The notes below the pieces were generated by a model. That model was given only the letters and a program-made list of their open reading frames with translations. It made no database searches and had not been told where the DNA came from. The translations under genes were made by a program, and so were the position numbers. A stretch of DNA of 64,000 bases, from NCBI GenBank assembly GCA_001600095.1, contig BCIX01000006.1:1178001-1242000 (forward strand). The letters run 5' to 3'. Source of the stretch: Bullera alba. Its lineage: Eukaryota; Basidiomycota; Tremellomycetes; Tremellales; Bulleraceae. Positions 1-11,500 of the stretch are shown here, one piece after another (within the stretch, counting starts at the first letter, position 1; each line of letters opens with the position of its first letter).

Positions 1-529
1 ATCGAGCTGCAGTTTCGAGCGAGACGTTCTCCTTCAACACGCAAATATTGGTATCGGGCGAGACGACGTAGTCGGAGAGACCTCCGATGGGGTAGCGGTT
101 GAGAGTTCGAACACCGGCCTCGCTAAATGCAAAGTACCCACGAAGGGCTGCCCCGCTGCACAGCGTAATGTCGCCTTGACGTCAGTCAGGCTTCAGGAGG
201 ACTCAGCACTCACCTCTGCGACAGGCCTGACAGGTCCCGCATGTAAGCCAGGGGTCCACGTAGACTCGATCACCCGTGTTCAGGTTCTGCACATCCTTGC
301 CTACAGCCTCGATGGTGCCAGAGACGTCAAGACCGAACGAAATAGGAGACACTGCCAACGTAGTCGAGTCTGGCAGTTTACCATGGACGAGGTTGTAAGT
401 GTTGGGGACAACAGAGCATGCCGCAACTTTGACCAGGACATCTTTTGGTCCGAGTGCCGGGCGTGGTACTGTTGTAACCTCCAGAGGGCTATCGATGCTG
501 ACTATGCGGGCGACCTTGATGTCGGACAT
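1..529 (-). CDS. Zinc-dependent medium-chain alcohol dehydrogenase, 5' part
   Basis: Seen: exon 1 runs 529-214, a 39-base intron 213-175 follows, and exon 2 runs from 174 off the left edge. The protein opens with a GroES-like fold: a KVARIVSIDSPLEV start, then FGLDVSGTIEAVGKDV and GDRVYVDPW. Next come four cysteines spaced C-x2-C-x2-C-x7-C (CGTCQACRRGDITLC), the last reached only across the splice. Family knowledge: this spacing is the structural-zinc lobe of zinc MDR alcohol dehydrogenases, NAD(P)-dependent oxidoreductases acting on alcohols or aldehydes. The downstream reading GGLSDYVVSPDTNICVLKENV is typical of the same family. The cofactor-binding Rossmann half lies outside the window, so the substrate cannot be named. 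The start is the first ATG; a TATATA lies 53 bases upstream. Confidence 0.85.
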
Positions 530-1125
530 GTTTGATGTTGATGTTAATGTGTTGTCTCAACATTGGAGTCCTCACGTAGCATATATAGGGGAAGATGGGA
601 CTGCTCCTGACTGCTCCACAGAATCGCTCGCTGATCCCAGACAGAGCTCAACGTCATTGGCGAGAGTGATCGATGGTGACAGAAGATCGAAAGCAAGTTT
701 TGTCATGATGACCTGATCGGAGTCTTGGAGTAAGTGCTCTGTGCTGCTCTGTGTCTCGCTTGTGCCAAGGCGTGAACTTCGACGATGAACATTAGGGAGC
801 TGCCTGGAGCTGCACAGATTGAGGAGCAGGATTGGATCAGCGAGGGGTGGAGCATCTCAGCGCAAGAGACAAGCAAGAGATCAGGCGCGTCATGGATTAT
901 GCAGTACCGCCCGAGGGCCCGAGCCGCGGTGATATCATCTTCCGCGGAGCGCAAAGCGTCTGCGTGACGCAGTTGAGAGCCTCAGACAGCAGATCCGCTG
1001 TTTTCCTTTCAACTTCTCTGAGTTCTGTCTCGTGGTGCTGAACTATGATGATGATGCTGAAGAAGTAGATCGGATCACCATGTACTGCAATTCTCTCGCC
1101 GCAAGACTGCTATTGACGACATCTC
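530..1125. other. Intergenic, divergent promoter region
   Basis: This stretch separates the minus-strand dehydrogenase from the plus-strand DNA glycosylase. Short open frames occur but none has protein-like composition or splice support. Apart from the TATA-like element nothing distinctive was seen. Confidence 0.5.
582..587 (-). promoter_or_regulatory. TATA-like element
   Basis: TATATA lies 53 bases upstream of the alcohol dehydrogenase ATG. It is self-complementary, so the strand is assigned only from the neighbouring gene. Function is inferred. Confidence 0.35.
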
Positions 1126-2109
1126 ATGCTTCGGTCGACGACAGGCCTCATCCGATCAAGACAAATCATGCCAGCACTTCGACAGAGCCCGCGCAGCTCG
1201 AGTCTCACATCAAAGCCGGTCGATCAGTCATCGAAGCACATCATTTCCCGCTCAAATGACCCCAGCAATCGACCTCGAGTCAGTCCCACGAAGAGTAAAC
1301 CTTCAGAGACCGCGCAAACGAGCGACGTCAAGCTTGCGAACAAGAAGGTCCGGCAATATCTCCCTTTTGCGTCTCAAACACCTTTCCCGGAGTTCCTTCG
1401 GCCCACCGTGACCGAATGTCACGACGTTCACGATCAACTATCTGAGCTCCATCAAGACGCGGTCGACAGCGAGCTCGGCGACGGAGAAATGCCGGAGACT
1501 TTCCCACATGTCCTGGATGCCCTCATTGTTGCCATCTTCAGCCAAGCTACCAGTTGGTCCAATGCGAAACGAGCGATCGCAAGCGTGAGAGAGGTCTACG
1601 GCTCGACATTCGCCTATCAAGCGATCTACGACCAGGGAGCCGCAAAGCTTGAAGAGACGATTCGTTGTGGAGGACTGCACGTCCGCAAGACGAAAATGAT
1701 CATGTCCGTCTTGGGCGAGGTGAAGGAGAGATACGGGGATTGGACTCTTGATCACCTTCACAACGCGAGCGACGAAGACGCGATGGAGGAGTTGCTGGGA
1801 TACAAATACGTTGGGGTCAAGACAGCTTCGGTGGTGATGAGCTGGTCGTTAAAACGACATCCATTCACCGTCGACACACACGTCTTCCGGATAACCGGTC
1901 TCTGGGGTTGGCGTCCGGCCAATGCGTCCAAAGAGGACGCGCAGGCTCACCTGGAGTATCGGATCCCGAAAGATCTGCGCGCAAATCTGCATTTTCTCCT
2001 CATCCAGCATGGACGACGGTGTCCTGCATGTCGTGGCGGCGCTAAAGGTGCGCGCACTTGTCCGATAAAGGTGGATCGTGTGTCAGTGGTTGGGAATGCC
2101 GAACAATAG
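1126..2109 (+). CDS. HhH-GPD family DNA glycosylase (endonuclease III-like)
   Basis: A single uninterrupted exon of 327 codons. Residues about 110-300 form the HhH-GPD fold: ALIVAIFSQATSWSNAKRAI, then the helix-hairpin-helix LLGYKYVGVKTASVVMSW with the lysine placed as in bifunctional glycosylase/AP lyases, then FTVDTHVFRI with the conserved catalytic aspartate. Family knowledge: such enzymes excise damaged bases in base excision repair, and those with the Lys can also cut the backbone. The N-terminal ~80 residues are Ser/Pro/Lys-rich and could carry nuclear or mitochondrial targeting. An in-frame ATG at 1168 is an alternative start. Oddity: the C-terminal cysteine loop has three cysteines (RRCPACRGGAKGARTC, C-x2-C-x8-C) instead of the four that hold the 4Fe-4S cluster in Nth enzymes. 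Confidence 0.85.
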   Translation: MLRSTTGLIRSRQIMPALRQSPRSSSLTSKPVDQSSKHIISRSNDPSNRPRVSPTKSKPSETAQTSDVKLANKKVRQYLPFASQTPFPEFLRPTVTECHDVHDQLSELHQDAVDSELGDGEMPETFPHVLDALIVAIFSQATSWSNAKRAIASVREVYGSTFAYQAIYDQGAAKLEETIRCGGLHVRKTKMIMSVLGEVKERYGDWTLDHLHNASDEDAMEELLGYKYVGVKTASVVMSWSLKRHPFTVDTHVFRITGLWGWRPANASKEDAQAHLEYRIPKDLRANLHFLLIQHGRRCPACRGGAKGARTCPIKVDRVSVVGNAEQ

Positions 2110-2448
2110 TTTCGGGGATGGAAGCGGACGCCGTTTATTGTACGAGTGTATGCACCGTCATCAAGCCCACTGAGGTCCCGACAAGCTGAGCCTTGACAGA
2201 GCAATGTTCATTGCTGGGCACCGTCTCAGCGCCCAATGACCAGTTCGAGATATATAGCTCGAAGCTGTCCATACCCATGGCTCTGCAGCGCAACGATACT
2301 CCGTCCTCAAGGTTGGTCCGCCGGTCTGATGAGGGTACCGATAAGGAACCAAGTGATGATAACAGGAATGACAACCCATGGCGTTCATCGCCATTTCGCA
2401 AGCTGCACGGGAGACCACAGGCTGCGTTTAGATTTCATCATTGTCACT

Positions 2449-2692
2449 GCATTGACAGAATATCAGAATTTCCTCAGCCTCTCCGCGGTCATCATGGCGA
2501 CCGTCTCTTTGCCACTCCTCCACCTGATTTCCCAACAAACATGACTGCGACCATGTTGGAAGTAATGTACTATCTGCGTTTGTTGACTAACGTCTTGCTC
2601 CCCCCGCGCAACGGGGTGAAGGCCTTTTCGGCCTGCCACACTTTTGGTGCAAACACCACCACGACGTCGGGATTGTTGTTGAACTCCGACGG
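2449..2692 (+). repeat. Left arm of a diverged inverted repeat
   Basis: The reverse complement of this arm matches 2972-3215 at roughly 70% with one 3-base gap, judged by eye. The best block reads caacatggtcgcagtcatg in both arms. Read on the plus strand the arm is open with the protein pattern TPPPDFPTNMTATML; read on the minus strand it gives NPDVVVVFAPKVWQ. See the right arm for interpretation. Confidence 0.75.
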
Positions 2693-2971
2693 GTCCACGA
2701 TCGGACTCGAGGACCTTTGATCATTCTGTCCAATTAGCACTCAGAATAACCCAGAGCATGAGACTTCCTCCAACACCCTCAGCTTCTCTGGCGCCATGTC
2801 GACGTCGTCGACCTGGGCGATGTCCATCGGGGCGGTCATTCTTATTAATGGATCATGACGTGGAGTTTTGTCGAGCAACGAACGGTCTTTGGGGTGTGGG
2901 ATCTTCAACCAAAGGGAATATCGATTTCTTGAACTCTCGAGCTTGTCGATAGACGGTACACTACAGATGAA

Positions 2972-3215
2972 CTGTGCGGAGCTCAAGAACGATCCCGACG
3001 TGGTGGTCTTGTTCGCACCAAAGGTGTGGAAGTCCAAAGACTTCACCCCTTTCCGCGAAGGGAGCAAGATGGGGATCAACAAAGGCGACTGAGGTGATAC
3101 TTTCAACATGGTCGCAGTCATGCTAATCGGCAATTCAGGTGGAGGAGTGTCAAAGTAAACGGGGCCATGAAGGCCCCGAAGAGGTTGAAGAAGTGCTGAT
3201 GTCTTCACAAGGCAG
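2972..3215 (-). repeat. Right arm of a diverged inverted repeat
   Basis: Inverted partner of 2449-2692, separated from it by about 280 bases. Both strands stay partly open. The minus strand holds a 170-codon ATG frame (3253-2741) with TPPPELPISMTATML, matching an open frame in the left arm. The plus strand holds NDPDVVVLFAPKVWK, whose frame stops at the homologous codon in both arms (TAG left, TGA right). Differences between arms fall least often on second codon positions of the latter frame, which hints it was once coding, but the counts are small. I do not recognise the family; these may be remnants of a duplicated gene or of a mobile element. Confidence 0.7.
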
Positions 3216-3253
3216 AATTGATAGGTTTTAATGCAGCAGCCGGCCAGATGCAT

Positions 3254-3571
3254 CCTGTGTTGACCCGCGCCATGATGTCATCACTCTGTCTCTTATCAGT
3301 GCCCCCCACGAGACTCAGGTCTGAACCGTTTTCTAATCTAATCTTGACAATACAAGACTAGCTATGTAGTCCCGTAACAGTCGTAAGTACTACACAGTCT
3401 GATTACAATTTTCCCATCTACCCCCGCACCCCTCTGTGAGGGCATTGAAGACGTTGTAATGTGGTGAAGCTGTTGTATCATTTAGAAGCTGCAATTAAGC
3501 GAAAGTCTATTCGTCGTCGTTACCGCATTAGGAAGTGCGTCGCCGTACATATTAATGATATTAACAATATT
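3254..3571. other. Non-coding stretch right of the inverted repeat
   Basis: No convincing gene. The last part is AT-richer than the surroundings. Nothing matching the repeat arms was seen here. Confidence 0.4.
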
Positions 3572-3808
3572 TCAAATGATGCCCGATTTACGTAAGCGCA
3601 GCTGAAACGCGTCTTCACGCGTTTCGGACAAGGGAACAACAAATTCATCCCAGTAATGTACTTCTGCTACTCCATCCGGCTCGAACGACTTTGGGCTGCT
3701 TCCCTCGGCTAAGAAGCGATCGCTTTCGTACACAGCGACGAGAGATAGGAGGTGATGAGCCGGGAACCCCAAGGCAGGATCGACACATAGCAGGAACTCA
3801 GCCTTCAC
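3572..3808 (-). other. Orphan protein-like open frame without an ATG
   Basis: A 78-codon frame beginning at GTG and ending at a stop. Its composition looks like real protein (for example VAVYESDRFLAEG, VAEVHYWDEFVVPL), yet no ATG occurs in it and a stop lies just upstream in frame. It abuts the divergent tomosyn start at 3829. It may be the last exon or remnant of a decayed gene. I recognise no family. Confidence 0.25.
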
Positions 3809-3828
3809 CGACCGAACACTATCTCACA

Positions 3829-6800
3829 ATGTTCAAGTCGAAAGCGCAGCCACTGCCGCCCGAGACCGACTTTACCAACAATCTACGAGAGACATCATTC
3901 TATCGATATGGTTTGCTGCGATCACTTGGCCTGACGGGAGATGTCACCGCCATCGCCGTGGACCCAATCTTATCGCTATTCGCAGTCGGTACCTCGTCCG
4001 GCTATGTTCATTGCTTTGGGCAGTCAGCACTGCAATTCTCCTTACCGGTATCTGCGGGTTCTACCTCTGTGCCCGTCAAGGGAGTCAAGTTCCTCGCTTT
4101 TCACCCTGGGCATCAGCGACTGATCATCATCGACGATGGCAACACACTGCATACCTACGATCTGGCCAACATCTCAGATCATCCAAACCCCACCACACAT
4201 CCGCCCTTGCCGGTCAAGGAGATCTCGTACACTCTCTGGGGAACGATCACCTCGATCGAACAGCCAAGCTCGAGCTATACCCACCTATTCTTCACCATGA
4301 AAGACGGAACGACACTCGCTTGGGACCTGAGTAGGAGAATGATCGGCAATTGGAAGATTGGCAACTGCTGGCATGAATACGAGGACAGGATGTTCAGGAG
4401 TGGTATACCAGGAAGGCAAAGGACAGCAGGCGGGTGGGTCTTATGAGTCCTTTCAGTCGGTCTTATCTGACGTGTGACTAGTCCCATGGCGACATGTCTG
4501 GCTATCAACCCGAGAGACTTGAACATCATGTTGATCGGGTACGAAGGCGGAGTTGTTGCATGGAACTTCCAGAAGAACGCGGTGGAGAAGACATTCGAGA
4601 TGACTCTGCCGCCTGGTGCTCCAGGAGGTGGCTCGTACCAGGACGCCAGTGGGGTGAGTGACTCCCAATTTCATGCTCAATCACATGTAACGAATCACTA
4701 ATCCTCTCTCAGTCTTTGTGGACGGAGCGTACTCCCTCGGTCAGCTGCGTATCGTGGAGGCCAGACGGACAAGTGTTCGCTGTGGGCCACTTTGACGGCT
4801 GTATCACATTCTGGGCATATGGCGAGCCCGACAAACCGCTCATGGTCCGCACAATCACCCACGAAGACGTCAACGTCACCGATGCCGATGAGCTGTTCAG
4901 CGCCGGAGTGCTCGACAAAGGGAAACCTCGGGAGCGAGATGCCGATGGGCAGCTGGTCATCTCTGCCGTCTCGGCCAATCGAGAGCCGATCTTCAAATTG
5001 ACCTGGGCCTCATTCCCGGATCAAGCGAGTCTACGACTACTCGCCACAGCTCAGGCAGCCGACGAGACGCTGGAACCAGTGTCCAACGCGACTATGGAGT
5101 ATGCCGAAAGGGGCGAGACGTTGCTCTTGGTACTTGGAGGCCAGAGTCCTGGAGAGAAGCCCGGTATCAACATCTTGCAGTTCCCAGCGTATCAACCCCC
5201 TCTGTCGCAAAAGGCCAGGCCGAGCTCTCCAAATTCCGAAAGCATGCCTGTTCAAGAACGATATGCCTACCGAGATTCATTAGCCCCGACCGGTAGTTCA
5301 TTCTACGCAACGGCTACTCCACCCGAGGACTTCGTGCTCATGCCACGGAACTCGCCATACTTCAACCTCTCTCTCGACCCGATCGCCATTTTCGTCACTC
5401 TGACGCCCGATCCAAATATCGCCAAACCTGAATCAGGACGGATGGCCGAGAGGGGTATCGAGGCTTGGGCGTTCCCTCCCCCTCGGTCTACTGTCATACC
5501 CGCATCCCCAGGCAGGAAGAATTATGTGCAACCCGGCGAAGGGGAAAAAGCGGTGGCTATGACACCGGCACCAGTCTGGACCAGTCCACAGATGACCCCA
5601 AGAGCTGCGTCTCCCAGTGCCGGCTGGAGACTGCCTTGGTCTTCTGGTAGTCCAGCACCATCACCCAAATTACCACCCTCACCGCTCCTACGAGTCCCCA
5701 CTCCCGACTCTGCCGGATCATCAAGCTCGCTCAATCCGATCAGAGCTAGGACCAAGATCAGAAAGCGATATCGCCTTCCGGCGCAACTATGGTCAGGTGC
5801 GACATCCGTTCTCACTAGCGATATCCACTCTCTACCGACGCCGCTATTCAAGAGGCTCATAACGTGGTCTATCGATCATGCTGAACAGGACCTTGCGTCG
5901 AGAGTGCCACTACAGGGCGGTCTAGTGGTTCCCGACCTCCAATCCCACGGAGCACCCGATGTCAAAGTCGCCAAGATGGAATCTTACCGGATCATGGTGA
6001 CATCGCATTCCGACGCTACCGTCCGATTCTGGGATATTAGTCCTCATCTACTTTTGCTCCCCTCGCCGCTCCATTTTGAGTATCCGAATCCACTACCACA
6101 TCTCACCATATCAATCGCAGAGTATCTCAAGCATCCAGATGTCAAACACCTTCCCCTGGCGAGACTCTGGGAGCAGGATCGATCCAAAGTCCGCATCAAG
6201 TCCGTTCACCTGGCTAGAGAAGCATTGGAATGCACCATCACCATGGTATCCGGGGAGGTCATTGTGACGAAGTTTGGAGAGGCGAGGAAAGGGTCAAGGC
6301 ATACTCCGGATGAGGACGAGGATGATTCGCCAAAGGACAGCTACTTTCCTAAAACTCCGGAACCAGCGCAAGTTGAACACAAGGTAGAATACGTCGAGGA
6401 GATCACGGAGATCGGACATCTGGCAAAGTGGAACATGGACGGGTTCAAGCCTGTTGCGATATTTACCCTGAAGAGGGGAGAACCGCTACAGTGCTCCGTC
6501 TCGGATATCGGTGAGTCTGCTTCTATGAACACTGTCATATGCTCGGCTGACACGACCGCAGGTTTCATAGCAGTCGCGTTCTCGGCAAACTCGCTGGCGA
6601 TCCTTGACATGCGTGGTCCGGATGTCATCCTGCGAGAAGGCTTTGACGAGGACGGAGTGATGGTGAAAAAGAGACGGAAGAAGGGCAATGTGCAGAATGT
6701 CCCCGGAGAGACATCTCAGGTTGGAGCACTACAATGGGTTGTCGCGGGGCTAGGCAACGATCCATCCCCTCGTCCGAGATTGATAGTGTCTTATGTCAAG

Positions 6801-8194
6801 GGGTGAGTGAAGACGTGTATGTCGGGCCTGTGGGGTGAGAACTGATTTGCGAATTCGTAGAATGACAAAGATATACACCCTGGCGAACGTCCTGGGAGAA
6901 TGGGTGGTAGAGGCGAAACCACCGACTTTCACCAACGAATCGCTCTCATTCCCCGTTGCCTCATTCGTCATCGAGCCGCTCGGAGGTGCCGAACTCTTGC
7001 CTACGGCTGAAGCGCTGCAAGGCGCAATGCAGTCACACCACCAGGACAAGAAGGATGGAAGCCCACACTGTCTTTGGATCGCTGTGGCTCGGAAGAGTAT
7101 TCGGATTGCGGTCAACTTTAACGGGGAGCGAGTGTCCAAGGTGGAGATGATGGAGGAGGACATTTCCTCGGCATTCTACGTCACCAGGCATGGTGAGCCA
7201 TCTTGTTAGGCAGGTGGGCTTTAGCTGACGTTATGTGCAGGTCAAAAGGTCCTCGTGATCATTACAGCAAGAGGATCGGCCGTGTTCTACTCATTGCCCT
7301 TCTTGACGCTCATCACTTCTCTGGAGCTGTACTACGGCCATCAACAGTGAGTCCTAGAATGTCCTACCGTGTGCGATATCTGACGCGTATGACAGACGCC
7401 CAATTGGCCGTATCTCGATGGACGACCGTTCAGGCGATTTCATCGAGCACATCAGTCCTATAGATATCAACCTGCGGACCTTGTTCCATTTCCGAAAACC
7501 TTTCCCACCGCGATATGACCCGACCCATCTCAAACGAGCTATCCCACCACAACCCCTGCCTCTGACGTACTCGACCATAGGCTGGTTGATGGGTTCGGGC
7601 CCATTGACTGGTGCTCAACTGGATACCATAGGTGAGGGCAAGGGCTCCTACTTCAACACAACCCAATGCTAAACACCCATTTATAGTGGCAGGACCATCT
7701 AGACCTCCTCCACCCAAGACGACGCCGTCGAAGCCGCTCATCTCCTGGGGAGCTGCCGCGCCGTCTGTGACGTGGGGCAAACCTGTCGAGAAACCACCTC
7801 CACCTCCGCCCCCTCCCAGATCAGAAGTCGCAATCAAGCGAACAGCAGTGACCAAACAGACGGGACCTAGCAGGGACCACCGGGAAAGGGAGGATGCGTA
7901 AGTCTTTGGAATCTGCACCTGGTCACCTGCTGGGTAAACATCTGGAAGCGATGTTGACAAGCGACGCAGGTATACCGAGATGAGAAATGCGACTGCAGAG
8001 AGGGGGAATTACCTCGATACCCTGGGAGACTCGATCAACAACGTCAGCATCTCTGCTGGCAATTACCTCTCCCAAGCCAGGAACGCCGCGGTGAGTGATG
8101 CGAGATTGGCTCATGTGGATCTGATCTGACCTCGCGGCAGGTGAAAGAAGCGGCGAAGGGCTCGATCAAAAGCGCTTTTGGGAAATTGATGTGA
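3829..8194 (+). CDS. SRO7: Tomosyn/Sro7/lethal giant larvae family WD40 protein
   Basis: Ten exons (3829-4433, 4482-4653, 4713-6510, 6562-6802, 6861-7192, 7241-7346, 7396-7631, 7687-7897, 7970-8090, 8141-8194) sum to 1,291 codons. The N-terminal half carries WD repeats (VGTSSGYVHCFG, LAFHPGHQRLIIIDDG, LIGYEGGVVAWNF), as does VTSHSDATVRFWDI further on, followed by the family signature GFIAVAFSANSLAILDMRG. A proline-rich stretch (PPPPPPPP near residue 1200) precedes a C-terminal ERGNYLDTLGDSINNVSISA segment like the R-SNARE-type tail of tomosyns. Family knowledge: these proteins bind plasma-membrane SNAREs and Sec4/exocyst partners to control polarised exocytosis. The 51-base intron at 6511-6561 has no stop and could be mistaken for coding sequence; removing it joins the family signature. 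Confidence 0.9.
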
Positions 8195-8507
8195 TCTGAG
8201 CCGATATCATCAAGGGCTGATGGGTCTGGAGATGTGAATACTTGTTGTACGGGTTAGGGCAGGCATGTATGACGATCGCGAACGAGATATATTTTGCGCT
8301 CAGCGGAGCATGCGCTCCAGCAGGTCCGTGGCCGTGAGGATCTGCCTGTCCAGTGAGCTACCCTGATACTCTTGCCAGCAAGCTGCAAATCAGTAAAGAC
8401 TGTCAGAGCAGCGGCTGATGAAGCCTGAACGGCCTGGGCACTGGAACACTTTGCTCGCTGCGCCGTGATGAATCCAAAATATGCAACAAACCCTACTCTA
8501 GTCTAAT
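8195..8507. other. Convergent 3' region
   Basis: Shared downstream region of the tomosyn and eIF3c genes; nothing distinctive seen. Confidence 0.5.
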
Positions 8508-11500
8508 CTAGGCCGCCGTTCTTCTTTGCTGACCGACTGCACCACCTAGACCACTCTGGAAACCGCCCCTTCCTCTGCCCCTGCCCCTTCCACTACCCCT
8601 ACCTCCGCCTCTCCTCTCTCCTCTACCTCTTCCGCCGGCACCGCCACCCTCTGCTCCAGCAGCAGCGCCCCGTTCTCCACGCTCTCCGCCCGCTCGGTCG
8701 TTGTTGCCGAGCTTCTGGTCCAGCGTCTTCTCATTGGCTTCCACCATGATGACGGCCTTTTCGGCCAATTGCTGAGCGAGCTTCTGGACCTCTGTGGCCT
8801 CGACCTGGTGGAAGATGACAACGTCGTCGATGGGGTCGAGCGAAGCCGTCAACTCGTCCGCGTAGATCATTCTCGAGATGATCGAGATGATGGCAGATCG
8901 AGAGAGGGAGAAAGTGTCGGACAAGTGGGATAGGGATAACGAAGCGTAGTATGGAGCATAGGTGAACAGATACGTTCGGAGACCCTCTTCCTGGATCTTC
9001 CTACAAGTGGAGTGATTGTCAGCATTGTACAAAGTTAGGAATCTCCTCCTTTACTCACTTGGCCAGCATCTTCTTGATGTCCTCAACGTTGTCGAGCAGC
9101 GTCCAGACCTTTATACTCGACACCAGCTCGACCGCTCGCTCCCACTCGCCGGCCTGCAGCGCCTTGGACGCCTTGATGATATGGTCCCTAGTGTTCTCGG
9201 GAGGTCCCATGAACGCCTGCTTCTCGGCAATGTCTAACAGCCTCTTGAAACCTTTGCTCGCGACTCGCCTCTTCTGGTCCTCGGTGTCGACGCTTGCCAG
9301 CAGGGGAATGTCGATCAACATGCACGAGGTGAGGTATGCGGCTTCGAGCAGCTCGATGTTGAGGTGCATGTGGAACGGCAGCAATCGTCGTTTCTCGATC
9401 AACTCCTGTTCAGGCGAAAGCTGGACATTGTACCTCTGGATGGCCTGGGCGAGCAATTCCTTCTGTCGCTGTGTCGAGAACATCTCGGAGAGGATCGCCT
9501 GACACTCGGTGATGTAGCCATTTCGGAAGGCGGCCAGACCGAGCTGCATGACCGATCGGTTGTACAGGATCTGAGTGGTGACGTCGGCCTGAGCGACAGT
9601 GTCTTGCAGATGCGACATGAGAAGAAGGTCTCGGGCCTGGTGGTAGTTGCCTCGGGTGGCGTGGTTGAAGATGTGAGCGAGAATGGCTCGAGCTCGGAGC
9701 AGTGGTGCGTCAGAATGGTAGATGTACACGGCGAGCAGGTGGACAAGACCGGCAGCGTCTCGAGACTGGTCGAAGGGGGTGACTTTGCTCGTCACGCCCT
9801 TGACATCTTGGGAAACGGCGCTTTCGAATCTGTCGATGATGATGTCGGGCTGCGGATTGATCAATAAACTGCGCCGTACGCCTTGACTATCTACTCACCT
9901 TGGCATAGATGTGCTCCAGCCTTCTCATAACAACTCGAGCAACAGCGTCCGACCGGGCTTCACGCTCGAAGAGTGCCTGTGCCTTGACCACAGTGGTGTA
10001 CAAAGGAATCTCCTCTCGCAGTCGGTCCATGTACTCGGAGCCCTTCTCGTGGGCGTCTGTGTGCTGGAGTGTCTTGGTGAACTGATCCGGTCGTCAGATC
10101 AACTCCCAAACGCCGGGTCCACAATGACTCACCTCGTTGTCCAAGTTCTCCACCAAACCGACAATGCTACCAGCGATCCTGACAGGCTGAACCTTGCCGT
10201 TGACCTCCTCCGGTTCTCTCTCGACCATGTCGTCATACTCCTCCACTGCATCCTGCACGATGTAGTCTGGGTTCTCGAGCAGGACCGAGAGCAGAGCGTC
10301 TAGTTCTTGTCTACACGACGTCCATGAGTCCGTTGGCATCGACGTCAGGTTTTGCGAGTAATCCAGACGAGCGGGGATCAGGGCGAGGTAGACTCGGATC
10401 TTCTGGTACGTCGATCCGCAGACGTCGAGCAGCTTCATCAAGATTCGGATGGTCTCGGCTCGGTCAGTGTTCTACCGGTTAGATTAGCGTCATTTAGAGA
10501 GCACCGAGTATCACACCAGGAACCCACCTTTCGACCTCGCTGCTCGAAGATGTCTTTGAGAGTCTTGAAGACGCCTTCCGTGGTCAAGTTGAGCGACCTT
10601 CCACCTCGACCAATGGTGGTGAAGTCATCACCACCCTGCTCCTGATCGCCGCTAGCAACTTGAGCGACCTTCTTTGGCGCTTTGGCAGCAACGTGAATGG
10701 TGTTGGCCGAGTTGTACGCGGCAGCAAAGGCGGCGGGGTCCTAGTGCTCGAGGTCAGCCGAGCCCATCTAGCGTAGCCCGCCGTCACATTGACGCTTACC
10801 TCCTTGTACGACTGCAAGCTGGCCTCAAACTCCTTGACCTTCTTCTTCAACGTCTGCTTCATACCATTCAGGGCCTTGGCTTTGACTGGATTCATCTTCT
10901 TCGCGGCAGACTTCTCCGATTTGATAGTCGAGCTGACCGCCTCGTCGAGCTCGATGAGGGTGGAGAAGAAAGCGGGGGGAATGTGACCGGCAGGTGGAAT
11001 GGTCGAGGAGATCATGGCAGTTTGGTGACGGGCAATGAAACGAAGCAACTTGTCCATCTCGCTGTTGGCGAGAACCCAATCGTTGGCGGCTCCATCAGAG
11101 TGTTTCGTAGCGTTCTGGATGTTGTGGATAGCGGCTTCCATTTCGGCGAACCTGCCCATGGATCAGCACAACTCCCAGGAACCATACCGTCTTCGCGCAC
11201 CTCTTGTCCTTTGCACTCAGAACGACGGTCTTGTCCTCGTCATCGGAATCCTCGTCGCTTGACGCAGCATCCTTCAAGAATCGGTTGGCCAGGTTCTACA
11301 ATCACAATCAGCCCAAAGCTCGTTCCCTTGTTCGTGCAGTTGTCTGTAGTGACAACTTACCGCCTTGTCATCCTCGCTATCCGACATATCCTCGTCCTCG
11401 TCACTATCCTCATCCTCGTCGCTGTCGTCGCTATCGTCATCGTCGCTCCTCAGGAATCTCGAAGCTTTCGCGTTGACTGGTTTATCATCCTTCTTCTTCG

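Noticed and set aside
2193..2720. A 175-codon plus-strand frame as a stand-alone gene
   Set aside because: It begins at TTG rather than ATG and is only partly matched by the right repeat arm. Kept as part of the inverted repeat, not as a gene.
6511..6561. Coding sequence in the tomosyn gene without interruption
   Set aside because: The 51 bases have perfect GTGAGT and GCAG ends, and removing them joins the conserved SDIG-FIAVAF segment, so it is an intron without a stop.
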